Shown here piece by piece: positions 52,825 through 61,683 of a stretch of 64,000 nt of DNA. This stretch comes from CBDCGJ01 sp965238305 (GTDB lineage Bacteria; Pseudomonadota; Alphaproteobacteria; GCA-2731375). The notes under the pieces are model-generated. The model had not been told where the DNA came from and made no database searches. It was given only the letters and a program-made list of their open reading frames with translations. Both the position numbers and the translations under genes were made by a program. The stretch lies in NCBI GenBank assembly GCA_965238305.1, contig CBDEHK010000001.1, positions 1,984,001 to 2,048,000 on the forward strand, given 5' to 3'. Every line of letters begins with the position of its first letter. Positions within the stretch are counted from its first letter, which is position 1.

Positions 52825-53862
52825 TCATCCTTTTTGCTTTTTCGCTCTGGCGCAACTATCGGCCAGCACACATAGAATTTCCCACATCAGATTAGCGCCG
52901 ACCAAGGACGTGTTGGCGGTCGGATCAAAGGGGGGTGAAACTTCAACAACATCACCGCCAACCAGGTTCAAACCTTGACAGGCGCGAATGATATCTTGGC
53001 CTTCGCGTGGCGTCAGGCCGCCAACTTCCGGTGTCCCGGTGCCGGGTGTAAAAGCAGGATCAATGCCATCGACGTCGAAGGAAATATAGGTTGGGCCATC
53101 GCCGACCACGCGGTGGATTTCGGCGGCCACGGCAGTCATGCCCATCTCTTCAAACTCTTCGATATGAATCACCCGCATCCCGGTATCATAGGAAAAGTCC
53201 CAGATCGGCTCGGCCCGGCCACGAATGCCGATTTGGATCGTCCGTTCAGGGTCCAGGACGCCGGCCAAAGCGGCATTACGGAACGGGCCGCCATGGTGAA
53301 ACTTAGCCCCGTCATGTTCGCCGCTAGTATCGCAATGGGCGTCGATATGCACCAGGCCCAACGGTTCTTCGCGGCCTAGCGCTTTCATAATCGGATAGGT
53401 GATGGAATGGTCGCCACCGGCGGACAACGGAATTACACCGGCATCCATAACCTCATGATAAAAAGCTTCTATCGCTTCGATGCCACGGTCCAATTGATAA
53501 AGCGGAAAATAAACATCACCGCAATCGGCAAACTTACACACATCCGAGGGCATAATTTTGTTGTGATGATGTACCGGGCCGTTGGTCATGGCGGAAGCGG
53601 CGCGCATTTCCGTCGGGCCATGTCTGGCGCCGGGCCGATTGGTCACACCTAGATCGAAGGGCACCCCGAACATCGCGATATCCAGTCCTTCATAACTGTC
53701 CGCCACTTCAGCATGGAAGAAACTATGGATATTGGCAAAGGGCCGACGTTTCGCCGCCAGACTGATCGGATCGGCAGTATAGAATTTTTCGACCCGCGGG
53801 TCATTGAAGTCAGTTCGCTCGGCCGCCGCCTGGATTTTTTTCAGTTTTTCGGGATCCATCAT
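52825..53862 (-). CDS. Agmatinase/ureohydrolase
   Basis: A 345-residue manganese ureohydrolase. The metal ligands are all present: GGDHSIT, HIDAHCDTSGEH and SFDVDGIDPAF, with PGTGTPEVGGL after. This fits agmatinase (SpeB), guanidinobutyrase or related enzymes, splitting a guanidino group to urea plus amine. Surrounded by two LLM oxidoreductases and an acyl ligase it may act on an unusual guanidino compound. The start has two ATGs (53862 and 53859). Confidence 0.9.
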   Translation of the reverse strand: MMDPEKLKKIQAAAERTDFNDPRVEKFYTADPISLAAKRRPFANIHSFFHAEVADSYEGLDIAMFGVPFDLGVTNRPGARHGPTEMRAASAMTNGPVHHHNKIMPSDVCKFADCGDVYFPLYQLDRGIEAIEAFYHEVMDAGVIPLSAGGDHSITYPIMKALGREEPLGLVHIDAHCDTSGEHDGAKFHHGGPFRNAALAGVLDPERTIQIGIRGRAEPIWDFSYDTGMRVIHIEEFEEMGMTAVAAEIHRVVGDGPTYISFDVDGIDPAFTPGTGTPEVGGLTPREGQDIIRACQGLNLVGGDVVEVSPPFDPTANTSLVGANLMWEILCVLADSCARAKKQKG

Positions 53863-53881
53863 GTGGTTTTGTTCCTGCCGC

Positions 53882-55015
53882 CTAAGTTTGAAAATTAGGC
53901 ATGACGTGTCGGTGGAAACGATCTAGCGAGCTGAGGATCTGATCCCTGTCATGAATTCCCTGCGGTATCAACAAAAAACACTCCTTGAAGTCGAGGGCGT
54001 TGTGGGCTGCTTCTAAACGACGATTAAGTGTATCCGGCGAGCCGACCAGCAGTTCCGGCATACCCTGGCCGAACGGGACGGCCCAGTTTTGCCAAAACCA
54101 TTTCATGTCCTCCAGCAATTCATTCGCTTTCTCATCGGTTTCGGCACAGATCATCAACCCACCCCAGGCAGCTTCATCGCCTGGCGTTATATTGTGGCCA
54201 TGCTTTGGCGCTTCTTCACGATAACCGGCCCAGACTTTCTGGCAAAAATCCAGATCACTGGCCAGGACGATTGGCTTGCCGCCATACTGGGCCCAGAACA
54301 GGGCGGTGCGCATGCTGGCGGTAAAACCGCCATAGAGCTGAGGGTGGGGCGATTGCAGCGGTCTGGGCGCAATACCAATCTCGTTGATCGTCATGTCCTG
54401 CGCTACCCCCGCACCGAAATTGCGATAGACGTCATGTTCGTGCGGATTGGTGAACTCGGGCGGTGGAAACTGCCAGAACTGACCTTGGTAATTGAAGGTC
54501 GGATTTTTTAGGGCGGTCACGATGATGTCGACGAATTCGGTGAAAAACTCCCGGTTCAGATCGTCCTCGGCAGTATCTTTGTTCCAGGGGCCCACCGCAT
54601 TCAATTCCGGTTTGATTTTTAGGTTGTTCACCCAGCGCGATTGATAACCACGAACCAAACCGACACCAAATCTACCACCCAGCATATGATCCAAAGTTGC
54701 AATATTTTCCGCCACCCGCAGCGGATTATGCGTTGTCGAGACAAATCCGCAGGTAATGACCTTTAGTTTTTCGCTATGCTGCCCCAACCACATGGCCATC
54801 AGATTGGGATCATTGGCGATCTCGAAACCTTCGATCTGCAGGTGATGTTCTGGATGGCCAAAACCAGCATAACCCGCCTGGTCGGCAAAGCGGGCATAGT
54901 CTGCAATCTCGCTCAGCATGCGTTGATAGAGGTCCGGATTCAACCCCGCAAGGCCCGCTTCCAACTCAGCCTTTCGGCCAATCGTGCAATACATGAATAG
55001 ATTGAAGTCGACCAT
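53882..55015 (-). CDS. LLM-class flavin-dependent oxidoreductase, second copy
   Basis: A 377-residue luciferase-like monooxygenase, distinct in sequence from the 302-residue one. GYAGFGHPEHHLQIEGF near residue 48, ATLDHMLGGRFGVGLVRGYQSRW near 107, and the C-terminal VGSPDTLNRRLEAAH are family hallmarks. It resembles alkanal monooxygenase alpha-type proteins. First gene of the four-gene run; 19 bases separate it from agmatinase. Confidence 0.88.
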   Translation of the reverse strand: MVDFNLFMYCTIGRKAELEAGLAGLNPDLYQRMLSEIADYARFADQAGYAGFGHPEHHLQIEGFEIANDPNLMAMWLGQHSEKLKVITCGFVSTTHNPLRVAENIATLDHMLGGRFGVGLVRGYQSRWVNNLKIKPELNAVGPWNKDTAEDDLNREFFTEFVDIIVTALKNPTFNYQGQFWQFPPPEFTNPHEHDVYRNFGAGVAQDMTINEIGIAPRPLQSPHPQLYGGFTASMRTALFWAQYGGKPIVLASDLDFCQKVWAGYREEAPKHGHNITPGDEAAWGGLMICAETDEKANELLEDMKWFWQNWAVPFGQGMPELLVGSPDTLNRRLEAAHNALDFKECFLLIPQGIHDRDQILSSLDRFHRHVMPNFQT

Positions 55016-55099
55016 CGATCATCCCTTACGCATATCAAAAGGCGATTTTGGGATGCAGAATGGCGATGCGTCAACCTTGTTTGAAATTGTTAGTCGTTG

Positions 55100-55342
55100 C
55101 TAGGGACAGCAGTCCGCCTCGGTACCGTTCATTTTGGCTTCCTGGATGGGTGGGCAGGGCAGGGTACCGAAAGAACAGAAGACGCAGCAATGACCGGACA
55201 AGGGGCGCAACACTTTGCCACAGCCCTTACAATCATAGAAGAACTGACAGGCGTCGGTGGGCATCTCTTCGGTTTCCTGGTGGCCACATTCAGGACAGGT
55301 CAGCGTCGATGTCAGCTCAATTGAGATTTCTGTCGTCGCCAT
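55100..55342 (-). CDS. GDCCVxC-domain small protein (Cys form)
   Basis: An 80-residue protein with a zinc-ribbon-like array: TCPECGH, FFYDCKGCGK, and GHCCVFCSFG, ending ADCCP. The family is known as GDCCVxC (seleno)proteins and is found beside mercury or heavy-metal genes; here the motif reads GHCCVFC with Cys, not Sec. ATG at 55342 (GGAG upstream) is preferred to 55363. Its start lies inside the 3' end of merF, so the pair is co-translated. Confidence 0.85.
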   Translation of the reverse strand: MATTEISIELTSTLTCPECGHQETEEMPTDACQFFYDCKGCGKVLRPLSGHCCVFCSFGTLPCPPIQEAKMNGTEADCCP

Positions 55343-55542
55343 AAGCTCCACCCAATTAAACAAAGAAAGAAGGCCAATAATGGAAATAAAATCAGGTCAA
55401 GCCATGCTACTGCCGCAGCGAAACCGAGGGCGGCGAATAGAATCACAAGGATTGGCGTAAAACAACATAACAAAGTCACGACGGCACCAACACCACCGAT
55501 TTTCATTAGCCGATTGACTTTTTTTGTCTCTCCGTCTTCCAT
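55312..55542 (-). CDS. MerF-like heavy-metal transport membrane protein
   Basis: A 76-residue protein with two transmembrane helices (22-44 and 46-66) and the mercury-transporter motif LLCCFTPILVILF, whose vicinal Cys pair binds Hg(II) in MerF. The second Cys pair of classical MerF is not present; one Cys (FFLCL) lies in helix 2. No merA, merP or merR is nearby, so a broader metal or thiol role is possible. Confidence 0.85.
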   Translation of the reverse strand: MEDGETKKVNRLMKIGGVGAVVTLLCCFTPILVILFAALGFAAAVAWLDLILFPLLAFFLCLIGWSLWRRQKSQLS

Positions 55543-55832
55543 TGCCTGGCAAGCTACGCATTATTAGCCAGTAATGCACGTCAATAATACGTTATCTGGG
55601 CGAAATTTCCGATCAAGCTACAACGCTGGGCAGCAGAATATCATTGAAGCGTTGGCTGCCAAGACCTGACCACAAACGTGATAATTTCCTACTGGCGTTG
55701 CTGGGTTCATCTGTGCTTATTTGTCGCGCGAAGCTTGCCGTGTCGTTCATGGCGGCCAACTGTATATGTTTCCGAAATCATCGGTTTTGTCGCCGGCATC
55801 TTCCCCGGCTTTCCAGAAAATTAGAGGTCACA

Positions 55833-57260
55833 ATGAAAGACAATCTACAATTTTACATCAATGGCGAATGGGTCGACCCGGTTACGCCAAAAACCCTCGA
55901 CGTGATTAATCCGGCAACCGAAGAGCCGCTCGGCAAAATCTCGTTGGGATCAGATTCCGACGTCGATAAGGCGGTTGCGGCGGCCAAAGCTGCTTTTGAG
56001 AGCTTCTCGCAGACAACTATAGATGAACGCAAAGCGTTGCTGGCAAATATCATTGAAGGCATCAAAGCGCGCTTGGGTGACCTGTCAGAAACCATCTCGC
56101 AGGAAATGGGGGCGCCGTTAGCGCTTTCGAAAGCGGCGCAAGCGCCATCCGGCATTGGTCATTTCATGTCAACGTTGGCAGCACTGGATACTTTTGAATT
56201 CGAAGAAAGCTTGGGCAATTCCCGTGTCGTCAAAGAAGCTGTAGGCGTTGTTGGTATGATCACGCCGTGGAATTGGCCGATCAATCAAATCGCTTGTAAA
56301 GTGGCGCCGGCCTTGGCCGCTGGTTGCACCATGGTGCTCAAACCTTCTGAAGTGGCGCCGATGAATGCGATCATCTTCGCTGAAATCCTGCATGATGCCG
56401 GTGTGCCGGCGGGTGTATTCAATCTGGTCAATGGCGATGGTCCAACTGTAGGCGCAGCGATTTCTTCGCATCCGGATGTGGACATGGTCTCTTTCACCGG
56501 TTCAACCCGTGCCGGCGTTGAAGTGGCGAAAAATGCGGCCCCTGGGGTAAAACGGGTGGCGCAGGAATTGGGCGGAAAATCCGCCAATATCGTGCTGCCG
56601 GACGCGGATATTGCCAAAGCGGTCAAGCAAGGCGTCTTTGCGGTCATGAACAATTCCGGTCAATCTTGCAACGCGCCGACCCGGATGTTTGTGCCGGTCG
56701 AAAAGCACAGCGAAGCTTCAGAAATCGCCAAGGCGACAGCTGAAAAAGTCAAAGCCGGCGATCCATTTGGTGAAGACACCACCATCGGCCCGGTTGTCAG
56801 CGAAGTGCAATTCAACAAAATTCAAGACCTGATTCAAAAAGGAATTGAGGAAGGCGCAGAATTACTGACTGGTGGGACAGGTCGACCGGAAGGTGTCAAC
56901 AAAGGATACTATGTCCGCCCCACGGTCTTCGCTGGGGTCAATAACGACATGACCATCGCGCGGGAAGAAATTTTCGGCCCGGTTCTTTCAATCTTGCCTT
57001 ATGAGACAGAAGAACAAGCGATCGATATGGCCAACGACACCGAATATGGCCTATCGGGGTATGTGCAATCCGGTGACATCGATCACGCCCGCAAAGTTGC
57101 CCGGAAATTGCGCACCGGTATGGTCCATCTGAATGGCGCGCCGGTGGACAATCAGGCTCCATTCGGTGGCTATAAAAAGTCCGGCAACGGGCGGGAATGG
57201 GGCGTCTATGGCTTGGAAGAATTCCTCGAAGCTAAATCAGTGATTGGCTACGGCGACTAG
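55833..57260 (+). CDS. NAD(P)-dependent aldehyde dehydrogenase
   Basis: A 475-residue class ALDH. The Rossmann segment ITPWNWPINQI, the catalytic Glu in QELGGKSANIVL and the nucleophile Cys in NNSGQSCNAPTRM are in place; C-terminal FGGYKKSGNGREWG completes the family set. ATG at 55833 has GAGG upstream; the open frame to 55644 shows no family sequence. It could act on betaine aldehyde, succinate semialdehyde or simple aldehydes; the neighbours do not decide. A terminator follows. Confidence 0.93.
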   Translation: MKDNLQFYINGEWVDPVTPKTLDVINPATEEPLGKISLGSDSDVDKAVAAAKAAFESFSQTTIDERKALLANIIEGIKARLGDLSETISQEMGAPLALSKAAQAPSGIGHFMSTLAALDTFEFEESLGNSRVVKEAVGVVGMITPWNWPINQIACKVAPALAAGCTMVLKPSEVAPMNAIIFAEILHDAGVPAGVFNLVNGDGPTVGAAISSHPDVDMVSFTGSTRAGVEVAKNAAPGVKRVAQELGGKSANIVLPDADIAKAVKQGVFAVMNNSGQSCNAPTRMFVPVEKHSEASEIAKATAEKVKAGDPFGEDTTIGPVVSEVQFNKIQDLIQKGIEEGAELLTGGTGRPEGVNKGYYVRPTVFAGVNNDMTIAREEIFGPVLSILPYETEEQAIDMANDTEYGLSGYVQSGDIDHARKVARKLRTGMVHLNGAPVDNQAPFGGYKKSGNGREWGVYGLEEFLEAKSVIGYGD

Positions 57261-57287
57261 TCAAAATTTCGTCGCTAAAAATAAGGG

Positions 57288-57309
57288 CGGCCTCCCATCA
57301 GGGAGGCCG
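57288..57309 (+). terminator. Hairpin terminator after the aldehyde dehydrogenase
   Basis: CGGCCTCCC-ATCA-GGGAGGCCG, nine perfect pairs, 28 bases after the stop. A short T pair but no long T run follows. The remaining 200 bases to the next start contain no supported gene. Confidence 0.65.
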
Positions 57310-57510
57310 TTCAGCGTTCGGCATGGCGCAACAAATAATATCGAACAATATATTCTGAATTACTGAAATTAGCTGAATTTCCAGTAATTCCAATTACGCA
57401 CAACGTATTTGTAGCAACAGCACACATTTTGGCACTGGGGATTAGGTTTATCTTAACGTTCTGCGGCAAGAATTGCATTTATTAGAAATCTATAATTTGC
57501 CTAGAGGATC

Positions 57511-58980
57511 GTGTTGAGCGCGAGATCAGAACATTCCCAGACGGATCCCGAATTATTTGCCTTAGTGGATTTCCAAGGTCTGCGACAACTTTTGGACGCC
57601 AGTAAGCTTACCTCAATCAATGGCATCGTCATCAGCGCCATACTGACCTATTTCTATTGGCAAGCTGGGACATCAGACCTTGTGATTTGGTTCGCGGCAA
57701 TGGTCATCGTGGCGCTGTACCGTTTCTCGATTGTTTGGTTTGCGACGAAGTACTTTACCTGTCCTGGCCAAAATGATCTTTGGAAAAAACTGGTTGTGTC
57801 GAGCGCATGTGCGTCTGGTATCGGGTGGGGCATTGCGCTTCCGCTGGCGCAGATAAATGGCGGACAAGAAGTACAAATCGTTATCATAATCGTCCTTCTT
57901 GCCGTTTGCGCATCGTCAGTGGGAACGATGTTTGTTATTACCCCCGCATTGGTTGGATTCATTGGTATCACTGTTGCCGGGGCAGCGTTCGGTTTGGCGT
58001 TATCAGACGTCGAGGGATTTAGTTTTATCGCGCCGCTCACGTCAATTTATATTTTCTTCCTGTTAAAAAGTGCCAGAACTTATAAGCATATTTTCATCAA
58101 CTCGGAAGTCAGGCAGCAAGACGCTAAACGTCTGGCTTCGCAGTTGCGTCAAGAAAAACTGCAAATTGAACACCTCAATCGTGAACTCAACGGCGAAATC
58201 GAAACCCGCCGACAATCGGATGAAGCTCGCTTGATCGCGATGGCGGAAGCCGAGCGGGCAAACCGCGCGAAATCCGATTTCATTTCAAATATGAGCCACG
58301 AATTGCGTACACCGTTGAACGGCATTTTAGGATTTGGCCAGTTTCTTCAACATAATCCCCGTGAGCCGTTGGGGGAAAAACAGAACCAATATGTTGGCTA
58401 TATTCTGCAAGCAGGCGAGCATCTGTTGAATTTGATCAACCAAATACTGGAATTTTCCCATGTTCAATCCGGCACCGGTGTTTTGGAGATCGTCGATATT
58501 GATCCAAAAGTAGCGATCGAAAATTGCCTGTCATTGATCGATGCAAGTGCCGCTCAACGACATATCAAGATCGTCGACAAAACAAAAAACTTAAATCTGC
58601 CGTTAGTGCGAACGGATCAAACTCGGTTCAAACAAATCCTCCTCAATTTACTGTCGAACGCGATCAAATATAACAAAGACGGCGGTTTGATCGTCCTGGA
58701 TGCGCAAGTTTTTTCGCGGGATACGCTTCGAATGTCTATTGCAGATACCGGCCAAGGCATTCCAGAATATTTGCAAGACAAAGTGTTCGAGCCGTTCAAT
58801 CGACTTGGTCAGGAAATCTCCGAAAAAGAAGGCACCGGTATTGGCCTTTCGATTACCAGGGAGTTGGTGCAGGCTTTGGGCGGTGACATTGGATTCGCAA
58901 GTAAAGAAGCTGAAGGCAGCACATTTTGGATTGATATCCCGCTCGCTGAAACTTTCGATTTTGCCGTTGGTGATTGTTAA
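57511..58980 (+). CDS. Membrane sensor histidine kinase
   Basis: A 489-residue kinase with four or five hydrophobic segments (near 37-72, 91-115, 120-140, 147-160 and 165-185) forming an integral sensor without a large periplasmic loop. A coiled coil follows (QLRQEKLQIEHLNREL), then SNMSHELRTPLNG with phosphoacceptor H263, N box LLSNAIKYN, G1 ADTGQGIP and G2 GTGIGLSI. GTG at 57511 or TTG at 57514 could start it (GAGG at 57504-57507 favours the latter). No response regulator is adjacent. Confidence 0.91.
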   Translation: MLSARSEHSQTDPELFALVDFQGLRQLLDASKLTSINGIVISAILTYFYWQAGTSDLVIWFAAMVIVALYRFSIVWFATKYFTCPGQNDLWKKLVVSSACASGIGWGIALPLAQINGGQEVQIVIIIVLLAVCASSVGTMFVITPALVGFIGITVAGAAFGLALSDVEGFSFIAPLTSIYIFFLLKSARTYKHIFINSEVRQQDAKRLASQLRQEKLQIEHLNRELNGEIETRRQSDEARLIAMAEAERANRAKSDFISNMSHELRTPLNGILGFGQFLQHNPREPLGEKQNQYVGYILQAGEHLLNLINQILEFSHVQSGTGVLEIVDIDPKVAIENCLSLIDASAAQRHIKIVDKTKNLNLPLVRTDQTRFKQILLNLLSNAIKYNKDGGLIVLDAQVFSRDTLRMSIADTGQGIPEYLQDKVFEPFNRLGQEISEKEGTGIGLSITRELVQALGGDIGFASKEAEGSTFWIDIPLAETFDFAVGDC

Positions 58981-59398
58981 AATTGCTCCCCGTTTGCACC
59001 CGGTGTGTTAGCTGGTGACATTTTATTGCTTCCGGGTTTCAATGGTCAATAATTCACTTTATTGCGAATGGAATGCCCCTATACGCCCAAGAAAACGCGC
59101 CGCTAATTTTGGCTGAAGAGAGTTTGTCACTCTTTATGCCAGGGCCCGTCGGCGATTGCGCGTGACCTGCGGTTATTCGTTGGGTGCGACCTCCCGCCCT
59201 CATGGAAGGGTGTGCCGCCAATGACTTGTTCCGGTAACTCGACTTTGCTGCTGCCGAGGTTGATTTTGTTCTTCCAAGCGATCATCGGTATCCGGGCAGA
59301 AGGGGTCGCTGCCGGCATTGATCACGCTGTCTTGATTACTGACAGGGATGTGGAAGTGATCAAAAAAGTTCCAACAGAATCACATCGTCGGTGATGCG
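58981..59398. other. Gene-poor relic zone
   Basis: 418 bases between the kinase and the sulfatase remnant. Both strands carry short frames with protein-like composition (minus 59127-59318; a minus frame reading FFDHFHIPVSNQDSV near 59340-59370) but none has a start, motif or length to support a gene. They read like worn fragments of former genes. Confidence 0.45.
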
Positions 59399-59644
59399 AT
59401 GAGCGGCAATAATGTGCTTATCTTCATGGCGGACGAACATGCGCGTGCAGGATTGGGTTGTTACGGCCATCCGCAACTGCAAACACCAAACATCGATAAG
59501 TTGGGTGCGGCCGGTACCCTCTATGCCAATGCGCTGAACACCGAAGCTTTTGAAGCGCAGGCGCTGCGGATCGAAGAATTAGGTGGTGTTGATGGGATAA
59601 TGGCGCTGGAATCTTTCGATTTTGCACCGGTGGAGAAATTATGA
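59399..59644 (+). pseudogene. Sulfatase remnant with internal deletion
   Basis: The first 45 codons match the N terminus of type I sulfatases (NNVLIFMADEHARAGLGCYG, QTPNIDKLGAAGTLYANAL). After that the frame jumps directly to a C-terminal-like tail (AFEAQALRIEELGGVDGIM). The catalytic C/S-x-PSR formylglycine site and about 400 residues are missing, so it cannot be active. Its stop overlaps ATG of a 28-codon fragment (ATGA), which suggests it once headed an operon. Confidence 0.75.
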
Positions 59645-59685
59645 GCAATCCCGCCGGCAGCACTATATTCGCGAACGCCGACAAT

Positions 59686-59748
59686 ATCACCTCCGACACG
59701 ATATTCCCAAAAAATTCACATTATTAGGAACATTGTGTCGGAGGTGAT
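59686..59748. repeat. Long imperfect inverted repeat
   Basis: ATCACCTCCGACAC (59686-59699) and GTGTCGGAGGTGAT (59735-59748) are perfect 14-base arms; inner bases extend pairing to about 21 pairs with one mismatch and a 19-base AT-rich loop. It ends 37 bases before the alpha/beta hydrolase start and lies in decayed sequence. It could be an insertion-element or MITE end pair, or a leader hairpin. Confidence 0.6.
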
Positions 59749-59785
59749 GCGAGAGTAGAAATCATGAGGGTTAGAGGAGAGGCTC

Positions 59786-60628
59786 ATGGCGATTAAGCAT
59801 CACATAGAATGTTGGGGTGGCGTGGAGATCGTCGCCCATGAGTTTGGCAATCCGGCAGCTCCGGCAATTTTACTGATCCACGGTTATGCGCAAAGTTATC
59901 TATCCTGGCAAAAGCAGATCGATAGCGATTTGGCAGATGAATTCCGCCTTATCTGCGTCGATAATCGCGGCCATGGTGAAAGCGGGAAACCGCTAGCGCC
60001 GGAAAATTACAATCAGCCGGCGCCGTGGGCGGACGATATTCACAATGTGATCGGAGCGCTGGCGCTTGAGCGCCCGGTGCTGGTGGGTTGGTCTTATGGC
60101 GGCTACATTATTGGCGATTATCTGGCCGAATATGGTGAAAGCGAAATTGCTGGCATCAATTTTGTCGCCGCCGGTGCCGCCCGCAGTGCGGAAACCGCGC
60201 ATCTCAACAAGGGCAGCCAAGTCGGTCCCTTGTTACCCTTGATGTTTTCAGACGATATGGGCGAATTTATCGAGGGCACGCGAAAATTCTTGCGCATTTG
60301 TTTTGCCAAACAGCCGAGCGAGACGGAATTTGAAACCGCGCTGGCATACAATGCGTTAGTCCCGGCGAAAGTCAGGGCGGCGATGTTCGACCGCATCATC
60401 GACCATGGCGCAACCTTTTCCAAGCTCACATTGCCGGCCCTAGTTACTCATGGTCGCGAAGACCTCGCCGTGCGTCCGCCGATCGCCGAATATATCCTAA
60501 GCCAAGTACCGCACGCAGAGGCATCCTGGTATGACGATGTCGGACATAGCCCGTTCGCGGAAGATGCGGAACGCTTCAATCGCGAGTTGGCGGCGTTCGT
60601 TCGCCGCTGTCAGGTTCAAAGCCCATGA
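59786..60628 (+). CDS. Alpha/beta-fold hydrolase
   Basis: A 280-residue alpha/beta hydrolase. Oxyanion-hole segment LLIHGYAQSYLSW near residue 34, VDNRGHGESGKP near 70, nucleophile Ser in GWSYGG near 112, acid Asp in VTHGREDLAV and base His in VGHSPFAED. Esterase, lactonase or haloperoxidase-type activities are possible. The gene overlaps the convergent dehydrogenase by 53 bases. The start follows AGAGGAGAGG. Confidence 0.9.
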   Translation: MAIKHHIECWGGVEIVAHEFGNPAAPAILLIHGYAQSYLSWQKQIDSDLADEFRLICVDNRGHGESGKPLAPENYNQPAPWADDIHNVIGALALERPVLVGWSYGGYIIGDYLAEYGESEIAGINFVAAGAARSAETAHLNKGSQVGPLLPLMFSDDMGEFIEGTRKFLRICFAKQPSETEFETALAYNALVPAKVRAAMFDRIIDHGATFSKLTLPALVTHGREDLAVRPPIAEYILSQVPHAEASWYDDVGHSPFAEDAERFNRELAAFVRRCQVQSP

Positions 60629-61676
60629 TAGCGTTGAACCGGCTTTCGTAAACTGGCCAAACTTCGGGGTTAACCGGTCGGCGGGGGTATTTACCCCGCA
60701 ATACATCGATAATCTGTCGCGCCCCCCAATTGGCGACATTGCGCCGGGCTTCGACGGTGACGCCGGCCGTGTGATAGGTTGCCACGACATTGGTCATCAT
60801 CAACAATGGGTGATCAAGCGGAGGTGGCTCCTGATCCCAAACATCAATGCCAGCGCCGCCGAGATGTCCGCTTTGCAAGGCCGCCGCCAACGCAGTTTCG
60901 TTGTGAATGCCGCCCCTTGCGGTTGTGATGAACATAGCGCCCGGTTGCATCGCGGCGAAGACCTCCGCATCGAATAAGTTCATGGTGTCGGGATCGCGTG
61001 GGCAATACAATGAAACGATGTCCGATTGGGCCAGCAGTTCTGGTAGTAAAACTTGTTTGGCGCCGCGCCGCGAGACTTCGCCGGCGCTTAAATAGGGATC
61101 ACAGGCTAATACGCGCATCCCAAAAGCCTGGGCCAGCGCCGCAACTTTTGTCCCGACATGGCCGATCCCAACCAAGCCCAGCACTCGTCCGCTGATTTCC
61201 CAACCCATCAGATCTTCACGACTAAACCCCCGCCGCTTGCGCAACAAGCGATCGGATTCGTTCAGTCGCTTTTGCAGATCCAACATCATGCCCAGGCTAT
61301 GTTCGGCAACGGACTGGGCGTTTGCGCCGGCCTGATTGACAACGAGCACGCCAGCCGCTGTGCAAGCAGGCACGTCTACGGTGTCGAAACCGGCACCGGT
61401 GGTGGAAATGCAAAGGAGCTTCGGACAGCGGGACAATAGTTCCGGTCCGGCAAACCATTGCGACGGTAATTCGTCTTTGGCGGAAGAGATTTGATAGACC
61501 TGGGCGTCCTGTAAATTCTCCCAGGCGTTTGCTTCAAAGCCCTCACGGGCGCAGGTGCGAAGGTCCGCAATCCCGGCTGCCGTCAATATCTCGGCGAAAC
61601 AGGGATCGCTCCAAACGTCGAAGCGGACGACGATATTGGTCGGAATTTTGCTCAATTGACTATGACCTTTGCTCAA
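60576..61676 (-). CDS. D-isomer-specific 2-hydroxyacid dehydrogenase
   Basis: A 366-residue NAD(P)-dependent dehydrogenase. The nucleotide loop GLVGIGHVGTKVA is near residue 168; the catalytic Arg is in TTARGGIHNE, the Glu in WDQEPPPLDHP, and the His in ATYHTAGVT. It reduces 2-oxoacids or oxidises D-2-hydroxyacids; the exact one (glycerate, lactate, phosphoglycerate) is not shown. Its 3' end runs into the alpha/beta hydrolase gene. Confidence 0.92.
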   Translation of the reverse strand: MSKGHSQLSKIPTNIVVRFDVWSDPCFAEILTAAGIADLRTCAREGFEANAWENLQDAQVYQISSAKDELPSQWFAGPELLSRCPKLLCISTTGAGFDTVDVPACTAAGVLVVNQAGANAQSVAEHSLGMMLDLQKRLNESDRLLRKRRGFSREDLMGWEISGRVLGLVGIGHVGTKVAALAQAFGMRVLACDPYLSAGEVSRRGAKQVLLPELLAQSDIVSLYCPRDPDTMNLFDAEVFAAMQPGAMFITTARGGIHNETALAAALQSGHLGGAGIDVWDQEPPPLDHPLLMMTNVVATYHTAGVTVEARRNVANWGARQIIDVLRGKYPRRPVNPEVWPVYESRFNAIMGFEPDSGERTPPTRD

Positions 61677-61683
61677 CCAACAA

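Noticed and set aside
59127..59318. 63-codon minus-strand frame in the relic zone
   Set aside because: Sequence looks protein-like but has no start context, no recognised family and lies in decayed DNA.
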